64,000 bases of DNA from contig CM022679.1 in assembly GCA_012295275.1 (NCBI GenBank), positions 19,284,342-19,348,341 on the forward strand, in the 5' to 3' direction. Below the pieces are notes generated by a model. It was not told where the DNA came from. It worked only from the letters and a program-made list of their open reading frames with translations, and ran no database searches. Origin of the DNA: Chrysomallon squamiferum. Its lineage: Eukaryota > Mollusca > Gastropoda > Neomphalida > Peltospiridae. Of the stretch, positions 25,850 to 38,168 are shown piece by piece. The position numbers and the translations under genes were made by a program. Position 1 is the stretch's first letter, and each line of letters opens with the position of its first letter.

Positions 25850-26690
25850 AAGTATGGATGATTGAAACTTCAATCTGGGCAGGAATCCAGGCATAAGCAA
25901 GATGAGGTGGAGGCAACCTAGGTTTGCAGTTAGCAGGTATCAAGATGATATGGTATGGTAACAGGGAAATGCAGTGGTCACAGCTATACAGTTTTATTTC
26001 AGAGAGGTTGAAACACCAGCCCCCACCTAATGCTGTCATTTTACAGCTGGGATCTGTTGACATGGTGACAACAAAAAACAAAGTTCTGAATCAGAACATC
26101 ACTTGCTCGATTGAGAGAGCAACTCCACTCTATGAGGATCATCTGGCTGAATATGCTGCCTGGCCTGTACAGGCATGGAGCAAAACACCCAAAGCAGGTA
26201 GACAACCCCTAGAAAACAGTAAATAGTGCAGTGAAATCACTGGTCCTTGCAGAGGGAGGAGCAGTCATTGAGAGTTGGAGATCTGGAAGTGTGCACTGAT
26301 GTGGTGCACTTGTCAAGCAAGGGAAATGCAGTGAACATGGGAGGAATGCAGGGTGCAGAGGAAGTGTTGGTTTTGGGTGGGGTTAAGGTGTTCCCATGAG
26401 GTAGGTGGATGGATGGAGTGGATATATTCTCACTGTGGTGGCGGGACTCTCAGGAGACAGCTGCAAGACTATGGTTCATCTGGCCCAGGGTTAGGTTTCA
26501 CCTGCTGAACTTCAGGTGAACAGGTTATGAACAAAGATTCACTCGAGTCTTCCAAAGGAACCCAGTATACCTTCAGGGCCGAATGGGAGCTGTTCAGTGC
26601 AACTACAAATATGCCGAGTAGACAGGTAAAGGTAATAGAGATAAACTAAATCTTCAGGATTGAAGATGAGTTACGCCCACCACGAATTTT
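25850..26690 (+). pseudogene. SGNH-hydrolase-like ORF relic of a retroelement
   Basis: This patch is clearly richer in GC than its surroundings. The frame from 25924 to 26226 encodes WYGNREMQWSQLYSFI, then PPPNAVILQLGSVDMV. This resembles the GxxGMxWxxL and PPPDxLVIHLGGNDL motifs of SGNH-type domains found in some DIRS/Ngaro-like elements. Further on, DVVHLSSKGNAVN resembles the family's GVHLSxxGN motif with the catalytic His. GSVD in place of GGND, and a stop between the motifs, indicate decay. I infer a mobile-element origin rather than a host esterase. Confidence 0.5.
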
Positions 26691-26699
26691 GCTGAGTGG

Positions 26700-27541
26700 G
26701 CTGGTTAATTAGGACAGTTATATATATTGTTATATGTATTATCATATGTAATATACATTATTATTATGATAATCATTCAGGCATTTTTCAGATAATGTCT
26801 GATACAAAAAATATTTTTTTGACATATAAGTGAGGTGATGATGTAGAATTTAAGCATTTTTGGAAAAGCTGATATTTATAATAATTTAAATAAGGAATAT
26901 TTTTTTTAAACATTTTCTATTTTGTATTATTAAAAGATTAATTTAAAATTGAAATCAAAATAAACAAATAGAAAAAATATTCAATCATAGTGAATTTTTG
27001 AAACGTAATATACAAACTGTTTCCTCTAAATATTAATTAACTATTACAGCAACACAACACAAACGAAATTAACAAATTCAGGAAATGATAAATATAAAAT
27101 ATACAAAGCAGAAAAATAATTTGTACAATGTTTAATCAAATGATTACAGGAAATTATACTGCTTTGCTGATCACATATTGCTTAAGCCTGAAGTCCTTTA
27201 CAACAAACTGTGCACAGAGAGAAATGTGTATTACTTATAGAAAAATTAAATAAAAATTAAAAAAAAAACAACAACAAACAAACAAAAAACACACCACAAA
27301 CAAAACAAAAAATGTAAACAAAAAAAATAAATTAATAAAAAGCGAGAAATAAAGCAATAAGACACAAAAAAATCCCAATAATAGATTAAAACATGTTGAT
27401 ACCAAAATTATTCAGAAAAATAAATAATAGAAATGTAATAGAAATATACTGAAATTGTCTATTTCATTTCAGCTAAGCTATTAGACTGTCAGCCTAAAAC
27501 ACGACAGGATTAATCGTTCCTTTTTATATTTTCTGTTTCAG
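26700..27541. other. Intergenic, no gene seen
   Basis: Extremely AT-rich with A-rich low-complexity tracts (around 27250-27370). No ORF or splice-bounded segment with protein-like content. Confidence 0.5.
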
Positions 27542-27759
27542 CCAGCAACATAACGATTCATTCATCTAATGATATGGAAATTGCACATAAAAATTCACTT
27601 ACTATAGCACAACAGCATGTAATATTAATAGGTTTATTCTCTCAAATCATTAAACAAAATCTAAATGTTGGACATGTAACTCTTAATACAACCATTCATT
27701 CATTCATTCATTGTCAATTTTCTACTCGTTATGTGCACACAATTAAATATGCTGAATGA
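27542..27759 (+). other. Candidate orphan terminal exon
   Basis: A strong acceptor (polypyrimidine TTTTTATATTTTCTGTTTCAG) precedes about 71 open codons ending in TGA at 27757-27759. The peptide includes SNITIHSSNDMEIAHKNSL and IAQQHVILIGLFSQIIKQ. A (CATT)n run at 27693-27711 falls inside it, which weakens the case. It needs one base from an upstream exon, and no partner was found. Confidence 0.2.
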
Positions 27760-28245
27760 AATAAAAAATTTAAAAATGAATCCTTTATCCTAAATTGAAA
27801 ATAGATTTATACTCTTGTATGCCTGTATGTATATATGTATGCATGTGTATGTGTGTGTTATTTTTTATCTGTGAGTTTCTGTTTCAATTTAACATCTTTT
27901 TTTTGCAGTAGTGAAGATTTAGTTTATACACTGGTAACAATATAAAAATAACTTGCTCAAAACTATTTAAATCTGAAGAAGAAAAAAGAAGAAAAAACAA
28001 CAACAACAACAACAAAAAGAAAAAAGAACAAAGACAAATTCACTTAAAATATCATAACAATTATAAAATGAAATGTAATATATATACGTAAAGTAAGAAA
28101 ATGTAAATAAATCGATACAATTATGAAGCTATCTTGAACACAGTTTATAACAAATAAAAGAGAGAGAGGAAATAAAAACCTATCCATATAATTTTTAAAT
28201 TGTTTATTAATGTTTTCTACATTATTAGAGTTATATAATTAATGA

Positions 28246-28250
<5 letters not shown>

Positions 28251-28276
<26 letters not shown>
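28251..28276. repeat. (AT)n microsatellite
   Basis: Thirteen perfect AT units in intergenic sequence. Confidence 0.9.
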
Positions 28277-28979
28277 GTTTACAGATGATATTTAAAAGGT
28301 CGTCATATAATCAGTCTTGTTGAGCAAATTCAAGTCCTTTATTCGCCTTAAGTTGAAAAACAAAAAAACAACATAAAAAAACAGACTGATGAATATAAAT
28401 ACATATATAATCACAATATATATACAAATATACAAATACAGGTGGAAAGTGATTTAACAGTTAATGACAAAATTAACATAGTATACTAGTAATAATGGTG
28501 TGATGTACATAATATACATGTGCTCTATAAACATTATCATGGAATAGCAATAATTATGATTATCTATTTATATACTGATGTGTAACAGATGAAATATGAT
28601 AAATATACTTGTTAATGAAATGGCAGGTTAGTGTATGTCATATTTTAAGTAAGCTATAGTAAATCATTTTTAACTCTATTTGCCAGAACTAAATATTTTC
28701 CCCGGTTGTTGATGTCTTAATTGTTTTCAGTTGTTAATAGTTCAGTGAGTCTAAATACACTTGTATATCTATGATAACATTGTTTAATATATTTATTCCT
28801 CAAAACATTCATAGCTGGCAATTAAGATAAAATTATATTTGTATTCTGTATCATTAAAGTTACAAATAATATTTTCTTTTAGCCCTGTACATTTCCCCAT
28901 ATCTTCCAATTTCTATATTTGTGTGCATTAATTCAGATATTTGTTATTTCTTTTAAGTTATTTAATGATATGAATTTTC

Positions 28980-29480
28980 TGAGATATGTTTTCAGCTTGA
29001 ATTCAAGTAACAGAAATTGATATAGGTTCCTTTCAGTGAAATCATTATTTGACTAAAACAATACAGTTTAAAATGTTGTAAGTTCTTTCCTTAATTACAT
29101 TATATTCTCTGTCAACCAGCATATGGTATGTTCCATGCATACCTTAGTCCAAGACTATTTAGTTCTCTGACTTGTGTTAACCAGTCATCCTTGAATCATT
29201 CTATTTCCTCACATATAGCTAAATGGATACAATTTTAATCCAGTATTTTAATAATTTTTTCATAATATACTGAGGAAAAACACACTACTCACTATATATA
29301 AATTCATTACATGCTCCTTGTACTCCAAGTAGTTTTATATAGAATTTGATATGAATATTTTGAACACCCTCTGCACAGTGGAATCCCCAGACCTCTGACC
29401 CATAATTAAGAATACTGTTAACAATGGTGTCAAAAATAGATAACACTGTTTCAGAATTAAAACAATAAGTGAATATGTTT
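28980..29480 (-). mobile_element. Non-LTR retrotransposon (LINE) relic, 3' part
   Basis: On the minus strand the segment around 29450-29345 reads SIFDTIVNSILNYGSEVWGF followed by HCAEGVQNIHIKF. This is the conserved region just after the reverse-transcriptase catalytic core in many LINEs (ILNYGSEVWG). Further downstream on the same strand, about 29190-29120, another frame reads WLTQVRELNSLGLRYAWN, which also fits the C-terminal part of such polyproteins. Frames shift between pieces, so the element is dead. The catalytic domain is not recognisable in the window. Confidence 0.65.
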
Positions 29481-30299
29481 TGAGTTCAGTTAAATTTACT
29501 GTTATAACAGAATAATAACCCAAGATAAATGAATTCACTTAATGCTATTCTTCTAAAGGACTGGTAAGTAACCAATATTTATCCATGTGGTCAGCCAGCA
29601 GTTTTGTTCCAGAGAGCAGACACTTAATGGGGCTTTCTGCCTAAGGCTGAGCCACTTAATAAAGGATATCTTTGTAAAAAGTTAAGCTACTTAATTTTGA
29701 CGTGACCTGAAGGGGCTCTGGCTGAAGTGTGAGATACTTTAATGAGAAATCAAATATGATCAAAAAGTAATAATCCAAGAATAACATTTTTTACAAATGG
29801 CAAATAACATTTTATTCTAGGGTGGAAGAGTACTTACGGCCATGAACTACCACTATTATGTTTAATCAATAGCCATCCTGTTGATGGAAACTAAAGATAG
29901 CTTCATAACTCTCTAAAAAACAGATTAACTGTGTTTTAATTCTGTGTTCTCAAATCAGTAAAGATTTTAAATTTAAGTAAATGCATATTTGAATCCAAAA
30001 TCTTAAATTCCATAAACTTGTAAATAAAAGGATGATTAAAAATAAAAGACACTGTTTAACACTATTTTAGTTTAATTTAATACTTTATGAAATGGTGGTA
30101 AATTGTTTACTTCTTCAAATTATATAGTCTTTTCCTTCAATTTAAATCATTTAAATATCAAATTTGCAGAAAGAAGCTTAAATTCATATAGTAGTAGTAA
30201 TAATAATAATAATAAATCCTCATTCTGATCCATGTAATATGAATTTAAAATAAAGTTTGAACAAATAATAACTGTATAATAATAATAACAGTAATAATA

Positions 30300-30300
<1 letters not shown>

Positions 30301-30339
<39 letters not shown>
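30301..30339. repeat. (TG)n microsatellite
   Basis: About 19 perfect TG units flanked by ATT/AAT tracts. Confidence 0.95.
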
Positions 30340-30343
<4 letters not shown>

Positions 30344-30501
30344 ATTAAACTGCATTATAAATTTCCTTCATTAGTGTTTAACTGCTGGTTTAGACCTCAA
30401 ATGACCATTTTGAAAATGGTTTTCATTATAAAAATAGCAAATAAATTGTTGTTGTTTTTATTAAAAATATTATAAAATTATTATTTTGTTCTGATTTACA
30501 G

Positions 30502-30590
30502 TTCTTGTAAGAGACAATGAAATCAGTACATGTGAATCTACTAATGTTGAGAATGGTGAATTCAGAAATAAAACAGTTACTGTCATTTAA
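30502..30590 (+). other. Candidate orphan terminal exon
   Basis: The acceptor TTTGTTCTGATTTACAG is followed by 28 open codons (LVRDNEISTCESTNVENG, then EFRNKTVTVI) and TAA. The composition is protein-like, but the piece is short. It requires one base from upstream; from ABCA5 exon 30 (phase 0) it would stop after two residues, so it is not an ABCA5 exon. Gene unknown. Confidence 0.25.
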
Positions 30591-31301
30591 TTTTACTATT
30601 AATAAGGATTGCAGGTAAAAAAAAAAAAACTGGTTACAGTTTTGATATTATCAATATCCTGCTGAGTCAGAATGTCCCAACATAGCTCTCCAGAGCCTCA
30701 CAGGATTGGATCATTTGAACAGCTGCAGGATAAAGCTGATATCTTAGATATTAACCTGTTATTCCCTAATCTTGAGTTTAAATTACCAAGTATTTCCACC
30801 ATTTCTTTATTTTTTTAAAATCATTTCAGGTTTATCTATGTTTAGTGTGGATAAAATATGAATTTCTAAAAATTTGCAAATATTTCTAGCTGCTAAGATA
30901 CATATAAGCCAAAGAAAAACAAATTAAATCAAAATATTAATGATTTAGTTATTATTTGCAATTTTTCTGAGAAAAATAAAAAATATATATATATATCACA
31001 GAAATTATTATTTACTAATTAGATATTAACTTAAGTAAACTTATAAAGTTAAAAGCATGTTAACATTGTGTATACAATATCATTATTATAGAATGATACA
31101 TTTCTGTCAACAGCAATTCAGTATGCTAAAATAAAAAAGTTTAAAATAATAATAAATAACAAAAAAAAGGATTCAAAAAAACTAATGTAAATCAAAGGTT
31201 TTAAAAATGTTATCAAAAATTGACATAAACTGAGAAATGTCCTTTGGAATATTTTATGCAACTAAAATTTAAGACTTTCATAAATATATATGCAACAATA
31301 A

Positions 31302-31326
31302 AATAATAATAATAATAATAATAATA
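31302..31326. repeat. (AAT)n microsatellite
   Basis: Short AAT array in intergenic sequence. Confidence 0.85.
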
Positions 31327-31974
31327 AAAATACTGGGTGAAATTCAGTTTTTAATATTGGTTTTATAACTGATATCAGCTTTTGAGTTGATGATTAATTG
31401 CTTTATTTTTGTTATATTGACCTGTAAAATACTTGTTTTTAATGAGAATAAAAAATAAGTTTAAAATATTGTCCATTTTATTTTTTGTATGATCATGATT
31501 GTGTGAGTGCAAACAAAATTTAACAATTATAATTAAAACAACACCATTAATAATGGAAATAACCCAAAACAAAACCAAAATTGATGGTTTACATTATATA
31601 TATACACTAAAAGCACAAGTTAAAGATACGAGAAACAATTGATATGTGAGGTTTATTTCTCCTTGTTTAAACATAAAGTACTTAGGAAATTCCTCCAAGA
31701 CATATGGGACATTAAAATATGGTAAACTCTGCCACTGATGCTTTCTTAACGAACCCAGGACAGTAAAGGTCAGGGGTGTGAAATGTTACCTGTGTGACTG
31801 TGGTGAAATAAAGTTGAAGAGAAGAGAAAATTTTGAGCCAATTCTCTGCATTATAATTACTATGTTTTTATCAGGATATATTGTTATTTTATTATATCAT
31901 GAGGGCAGAGTAAATAAAGTTGTAATCAAAATCGAACTTGTATAGTTTATGTGTGAGGGTGCTATACACATCCA

Positions 31975-32150
31975 GCCACATATATTTTGTTTTTTGATGA
32001 GCCAACAGATCTAAACTGATAATTTCTGAAGGCCAACAAAGAAGGGAAAATCTTTCTGCTCACAAATCATTTCATGGATGAAACTGACATACTGGCCGGT
32101 AAGAAAATTCTTTGGTACATTCAAAATTTTTATAAAATAAAAATAAACCA
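31975..32150 (+). pseudogene. Degenerate copy of ABCA5 exon 12 (Walker B exon)
   Basis: The sequence matches 12075-12250 of ABCA5. It reads FFDEPT, then two stops with about 30 bases missing, then [18 protein letters not shown] and TDILA. It keeps the exon donor and the following intron bases (GTAAGAAAAT, CTTTGGTA). The match into the intron shows a DNA-level duplication, not a processed copy. TTHF has become TNHF and the GMDP part is lost, so it cannot support a functional domain. Confidence 0.85.
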
Positions 32151-32744
32151 AAATGTTCATTTTAATTAATGGTAAAGATAAATGATATAATATTTAAGAA
32201 TAAAATATTTACTACCATTTCATAAATTTCTAAAATGATTTATTTGGAAATATTTTATTTGGAATAAATATATCAAATAATGTTTTTATTATTATCTTTT
32301 TTTTTTTTTTCTTTTTTTTTGGAATTTAATACCTTGGATACAAAATTAATATTTCATTTATTTAAAATTAAAATCTTTACTGACTCCAATATGTAGAACT
32401 AAAACTCAGTCTTTTTAGAAATTTATGAACTTACATAATGAAGCTACCTTTAGTTTCCATCAAATCAGGAGGACCAAATAATTTTAATCCAAAATAAATT
32501 TTTAGTTGGTACCTGACATTGTTTAGCACAAATAAAGTGCATAAACATGATTTCCATGTTGAGTAAGAAAGTAAATTTCTGTAACATCTAAATAAATGAA
32601 CACAGCAAACAATTTTAATACATAATTATCTGCTCAAATTTCTAAAATTACAGAAAATGTTTGTTGTTGCAGACTTTTACTTAAATTTTATACCACATAA
32701 TTATAATCATGACTAACAGATGAACTACAAGATATATCACAAAA

Positions 32745-33199
32745 ATAATTAGGTTTTTCTATAATTATAAATTTTTGTTGTAATTAGTTATAATAGGTAT
32801 TTTAATTCAAGTAATTTGTTTAAAAATCATGTTTTTTCTTGGTTCTGCAGATTTTCTTGAATTTTGCCAAGAAGCAACTTGAAGAAGAAGTGGCCGAGTT
32901 CAAAGTTAAAGTTAAAAAGAAGAAGCAACCATCAGGTTGCCATACTAATTCAAGAAACAATTCAGCCATTGAGTTATATTGTTTATTGTCTGGTTTTATT
33001 GAAACTGAGGAACAGAAAGATTTTTCAGCATAGCATTTCTTTTTTATTTTTCAAATTTTTTCCTATCTGTTTTTAACTGTTTTCAAATTTTCTGAAACTG
33101 TGTTTTTCATGTTGTTGTTTGAAATATTCCTTTTTAGGTCGATCAGCAGATATAATCACTCTTCATTTTTTCAAATATATTGAACACAAAGACTGAAAT

Positions 33200-33200
<1 letters not shown>
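32745..33200 (+). pseudogene. Second copy of ABCA5 terminal exon 31 with flanks
   Basis: The region matches about 22275-22840, including intron sequence before the exon (AAATAATTAGGTTTT) and 3'UTR-like sequence after it (TCAAATATATTGAACACA). The exon copy, 32851-33033, keeps its acceptor (TTGGTTCTGCAG) and is fully open: IFLNFAKKQLEEEVAEF, then a longer tail ending ETEEQKDFSA and stop. The parent stop TGA is lost, so the tail is 17 residues longer. It is in the same phase as exon 31 and could serve as an alternative last exon. By its neighbours it is more likely part of a decayed duplicate. Confidence 0.8.

Positions 33201-33202
<2 letters not shown>

Positions 33203-33267
<65 letters not shown>
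33203..33267. repeat. (AG)n microsatellite
   Basis: About 32 perfect AG units. The array begins just where the homology between the two ABCA5 3' regions ends. Confidence 0.95.
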
Positions 33268-33270
<3 letters not shown>

Positions 33271-33854
33271 TTAGTTTTAATGTAGATAATGAAACAAGTC
33301 ACAAACTGTATTTAATACTTAAGAATAAAGTGCAATATACGAAATATGAATAAACTAAATCACGCTTACACAAGTTAAGGTAATAATAATACGTGAAAAT
33401 ACAGAATGTTGCAAGATGAGATAGTGTGCAATTTGATATCGTACCAATAAATGTTCAACCAGGTTTTGCCTGCCAAAAAGGAACCGATATTTTTATTTAA
33501 AATAAGATTGTTGTCAACTTTTCAAATATAATAAGCAGATAATCTCGAAAGTCGGATCTAGAATGCATTTCGCAGCAACGCTATTGCGTTTTTGATATGT
33601 TTTCAATTTCATTATGAATTTATCAAAATATTTGATTTTAAAGAAATACACATCAAAAGCATTGGATTTACTTTATTAAACTGGCACAATCTGCCGGATT
33701 AGAGCATACTTTAATTACTTCATGTGAGAGAAAAGAGAGAGAGACTGACTGCTCTTGTACATCAAAAATATTGCTGCTGTGCGAACGTGTTTTCTGTAGG
33801 AGGAATGTACAACGAACAAATTTTCCCGTTGCGTTTTCTAACAGCAGCACCAAC

Positions 33855-33861
33855 ACTTCCG
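33855..33861. promoter_or_regulatory. ETS/GABP-type motif upstream of COX10
   Basis: ACTTCCG (complement CGGAAGT) lies 146 bases before the COX10 start codon, in a stretch less AT-rich than its surroundings (33740-33900). ETS/GABP (NRF-2) sites are common in promoters of nuclear genes for cytochrome oxidase biogenesis in vertebrates. Function here is inferred from the motif alone. Confidence 0.3.
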
Positions 33862-34006
33862 CTTCAATTTACATCATGCAGTTCGGGCACGTTTTCGACG
33901 TTTGACTTTAGATAATTTTAAACTGATCTATTGCTGGTATTATGGATTGAAGGACATGCATTTTAAAAATCTGTCTATGTAGTACTAAACAAATAAATCC
34001 CACGGG

Positions 34007-37000
34007 ATGCAGCGATGCGGCCTTTATATCGGTTTCTGTCGACGATCAGCTGACCTCCAAAATGTGTTATTCAGGTGGTCAAGTGTGAAGTCCAGATCTC
34101 TTATTGTTTACGCAAACAAACAAAATTATTGTGCTTCTTCAGCAGCACGCCAGTATATGTTAAAACATAATGTAAGTTTCATTCTGATACAAGTTTTCTG
34201 CGACTCAATAAAATAATAGAGAATCGATGTAATATGGATATAATCATAATGAATCATAACATTTTATTCAATTATTGTAATTACATATATTGATATAATG
34301 ATTTATCATTTTAAGTTTTTCTATATTGAGTATTGTAACAACAGTTATTACATTTATCAGAATTAGTAATAAGTAAATCAGTATAAAGATGCATTCAAAG
34401 AGAAGAAATAATAATAATTACGTACCACGGCAATCGTTTGGTGGTTGAATTGTTAAATAGACAGTATATGAGTATTCAAATTGTTGTGTTCAGCATTGTT
34501 ATTATGTTTATTGTTTGTTGTTGCTTCGTGTGTTTTTTTCTCTTTTTTCTTAATCTTATCCAGCATGTGATATTCTTGTTAGATTCTGGATGTGTATTAA
34601 TGTGTTTGTAAGCATAACACTTGACAGTAATTTTGAAAATAACAACCTAATTTAATATGATCAGTAATAGTAATAGTTAACAGCTTATTGTTAAAGTTGT
34701 GTGTGGCTGTTCATGTTAAAGGAGGTTCAGTTATTCAGTTTATTCTTTCCTCTAAAAAATAAAAAATGTTGCTGAGCTTCTATATAAGTAATAATTAATA
34801 ATAATAATAACCTTCAAATAATTAAACATCAGCTCATTGAAAATCTTTATTTAGTCAAAATGGTCCATGGTTTAGTACTATTTTACTAGAAATTAGCACA
34901 TCTTTGAACCATGAACATTCTCACAAAATGTTAACAAGTGTGTATGGAATTATGACACTGTAATGAAAGACAATTTTTTAAGAAACCCTGCAAATTGATT
35001 TTTTGGGATAATGATATTTTGAATAGATGATGTTTATTGAAAATCATAATATTTCTGTCAGAAATAATATTTATAAATATACTTGTATTAATTATTAGTT
35101 TATTTATAGCATTGTTGGGTTGGGTTTTTTTTTTTGGTGTAGGTGTATGTGATTTTAAATATTTGTATTGTACATCTAGGGCTATTAACACTTTAGTCTG
35201 CAAAGTTTAGAATTCTTGAAATGCGTATTTATTTCCAGTTATGGGTTTCAATTTGTTTTCTGTAATTTGTGTACATGTATGTATCTTCTGTTTTTTCTGT
35301 TTCATTTATCAATAAAAACATTTCCATACAGATGTAGATAAACTTGTATGCATATGTATGTCAGATTCATTTGAACTGTGGCTTTTATTTATTTTAGTTT
35401 ACCAAATATGCAAAAATATTCAAACACTATTAAACTTGATCAGTTTTTGCTGACCTTTTCTACCTCAACTTATCAAAGTTTGACTGAATGGTATATCTAG
35501 TATCTAAAATAAGTAATATTTTATTTATATTTAAAATAATTGTATTCCATATTTTCAGTATGCCACAAGAGCGGCTGTGATAGATGTGCACATTACAAAA
35601 TGTGTTCCAGGTAGTGAGAACATTCCGCCTGAATGGGATGCAAAAAACAACACATTGGATGATGTTAATTCAAAAACTCCTGAAAATGTAGTAGAATCTC
35701 AACATAAGCTACAGTTAGATGGCTCTATGTCTCTTCATTTCAAAACATCTGACACAATTTTAAATGTTGAAACAAAAGATTTCTCACATTTTAGCTTGTT
35801 TTTCCCAAATGAAAAGATGGTTTATCATATAACAAATGTTTTGGATCCTAAATTTGAGATAGCAAAGATAGTTGCAGAAGCAGAAGAAGCTATATCCCAG
35901 AATGAACAATCAGCAAAGGATGACACAGAGTCTGACAACATTCAATCAATAGAAGAACATTTATGGAAGGAAAATTATCTTGATTTGAAGAAACTTCCAC
36001 AGTTATATCTTCAACTCTCCAAGATAAGATTAACAGGTATATTTTTATTTAATATAATAATATTTTACTTTTTGGAAACTGAGAAACATGGGAATTTCCT
36101 GTATTTTTGTATAATATTTGGTGCAATATTGTTTTAATTATAACATTAAAAATTCATGAGATTCAGACCACTGTAACTGCTGCTTTCAGTTCATTAAATA
36201 TTTTTCATTTTCATTAGGTCTGGTAGTTTTGACAACAATGGCAGGCTATGCCATAGCACCTGGTATTTTTGACCCAGCAACATTTCTCTTGTGTTCTGTG
36301 GGCACTGGTCTCACTTCATGTGCAGCCAATTCAATAAATCAGGTACTTAAGTAATTTTTTAACTTTCAGTTAATTTTTTCAGTAAAAATTACTTTCACAA
36401 TTTAAAAAACAGAATTTTCAAATTTATATATATGCATGTTAAATTACCTTTTTTAATTTAATTATATATTAAGAGAAAAAGATTATTTTTCAGAAGAAAT
36501 AAAAACATTTAATATAATACTGGTTGAAAATGGATTTCAACTTTTTAGTCATTATTGTAATGTTCTGTTTTACATATTGTTTTCTTAATTCCTTATAGTT
36601 TATGGAAGTTCCATTTGATGCTCAGATGAACAGAACAAAAAACAGAGTATTGGTTAGGAAGTATCTAACGTAAGATTTTAATTTTTATTGCTGTTCTACA
36701 TTGTAATCAGAATAATACCTTTTATCTAATACTGTTATTGTATGTACAAGTTAAATTTTTTTTTTTTTTTTTTTTTTTTTTCATCCAAAAACCAAAAGGA
36801 TGTTTCTCTGTTTCTTTTCCAAAATATTATTGCAAATTTTATAATATTTGGATTAAAAAAAAAAAAATTAAAAGTATTCATGCATTTAATTGTGATGGAT
36901 AGTGTCATATATAAATTATATTAACAAAAAGTTATTTTTCCTAAAAAGATTATTCTTAATTCAATGGTTTGAAACAAAATAATAACAACAAATCAATACA

Positions 37001-38168
37001 AAAAAATAAACGTAAATTACCCACCACATGAAACAGAATAATTTCTATTTTCAGAAAATAAATTACTGAGAATTAATGAATGTCTTAAGTGTATAATTGT
37101 TTTAACATCCACAAACTTTAAAGATATTATTTTAATATTGCATAAGTTCTGTATTTGAGAGAAATTATTCTTCATTCAGAAATGAAATAGATTTTCTATA
37201 ACCTTTGTTAACCTTTAATATTAACATTATCCTTAAAATTTCATTCAGATCATATTTATTATTAATACTAATTTTTCAGTGAACTGCATGCTGTTTCATT
37301 TGCTGCTGTTTGCGGTGTCACTGGTTTGGCAATTTTGTCTCTGGGAGTAAACAGCATCACAGCAGCTCTTGGTGCCTTTAATTTGGTATTATATACAATG
37401 GGTTATACCCCCTTGAAGAGGATATACCCTGCCAACACATGGGTAGGCTCCATAGTGGGAGCAATTCCACCTATGATGGGTTGGGCAGCAAGCACTGGTG
37501 GTCTGGAAGCAGGTCAGTTAATCAGTATTCTTTTTCACTTTTATTTTAATATTTTTAAATTTTCATATTGAAATGTAAATACTAAAACAGATAAAATAGT
37601 AAAAGGATGATTAGTTCATTGAATTATTTACCCAGTAGTTGTTTTCCATATTAATTATTGTTCATTATTCATTTACTACTTTCTTACTTTAAATATTTCT
37701 TATTGTTTTTCATACTTTAACAAACACTAATTAAAATATTCCCTGTAAATCACAGGTGCCTGGCTTCTAGCAGCAGTTATGTTTGCTTGGCAGTTCCCAC
37801 ATTTCAATGCCCTCAGCTGGAACCTGCGTCCCGATTACTCTCGAGCAGGTTATCAGATGTTGTCGGTGGTCAATCCAGCTATGTGCAAGAGAGTAGCATT
37901 TCGTTACTGTTTGGTTACTACAGGTGTCTGTCTTCTCTTTCCTGTTTTTGATGTCACCACATGGACATTTGCTGCAGATTCTCTCCCTCTCAATATATAT
38001 CTAACCTACCTTGGGTGGAGATTTTACCAGAATGGTGATAGTAACTCATCAAGGAAGCTGTTTCGATTCACTCTTCTACATGTGCCAGCACTCCTCATTT
38101 TAATGCTCATAAGCAAGAAAAGTTACGGCAAAAAAATAAAAGACTCTTTGACAGTTCAAAATACATAG
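34007..38168 (+). CDS. COX10: COX10: protoheme IX farnesyltransferase, mitochondrial (6 coding exons)
   Basis: Converts protoheme IX plus farnesyl diphosphate to heme O, the precursor of heme A for cytochrome c oxidase, in the inner mitochondrial membrane. Exons: 34007-34171, 35559-36036, 36218-36342, 36599-36669, 37280-37512, 37756-38168; all phases agree, giving 494 residues (human 443). The N-terminus is rich in Arg/Lys/Ser without acidic residues ([20 protein letters not shown]), as in a matrix-targeting peptide. The UbiA-family prenyltransferase core begins at [18 protein letters not shown]. The prenyl-diphosphate-binding region [20 protein letters not shown] is intact, followed by [15 protein letters not shown] and [12 protein letters not shown]-like [11 protein letters not shown]. 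The extra length is in a hydrophilic segment of exon 2 between the targeting peptide and the core. The start is the only in-frame ATG before the targeting peptide. Confidence 0.95.
36756..36781. repeat. Poly-T run in COX10 intron 4
   Basis: Twenty-six consecutive T residues in the intron between exons 4 and 5. Confidence 0.9.

Noticed and set aside
32864-33076. 70-codon ORF overlapping the ABCA5 exon 31 copy
   Set aside because: Different frame from the exon homology; a shadow.
33668-33915. Overlapping ORFs on both strands just upstream of COX10
   Set aside because: They lie in the presumed COX10 promoter, lack splice signals and resemble no protein family.
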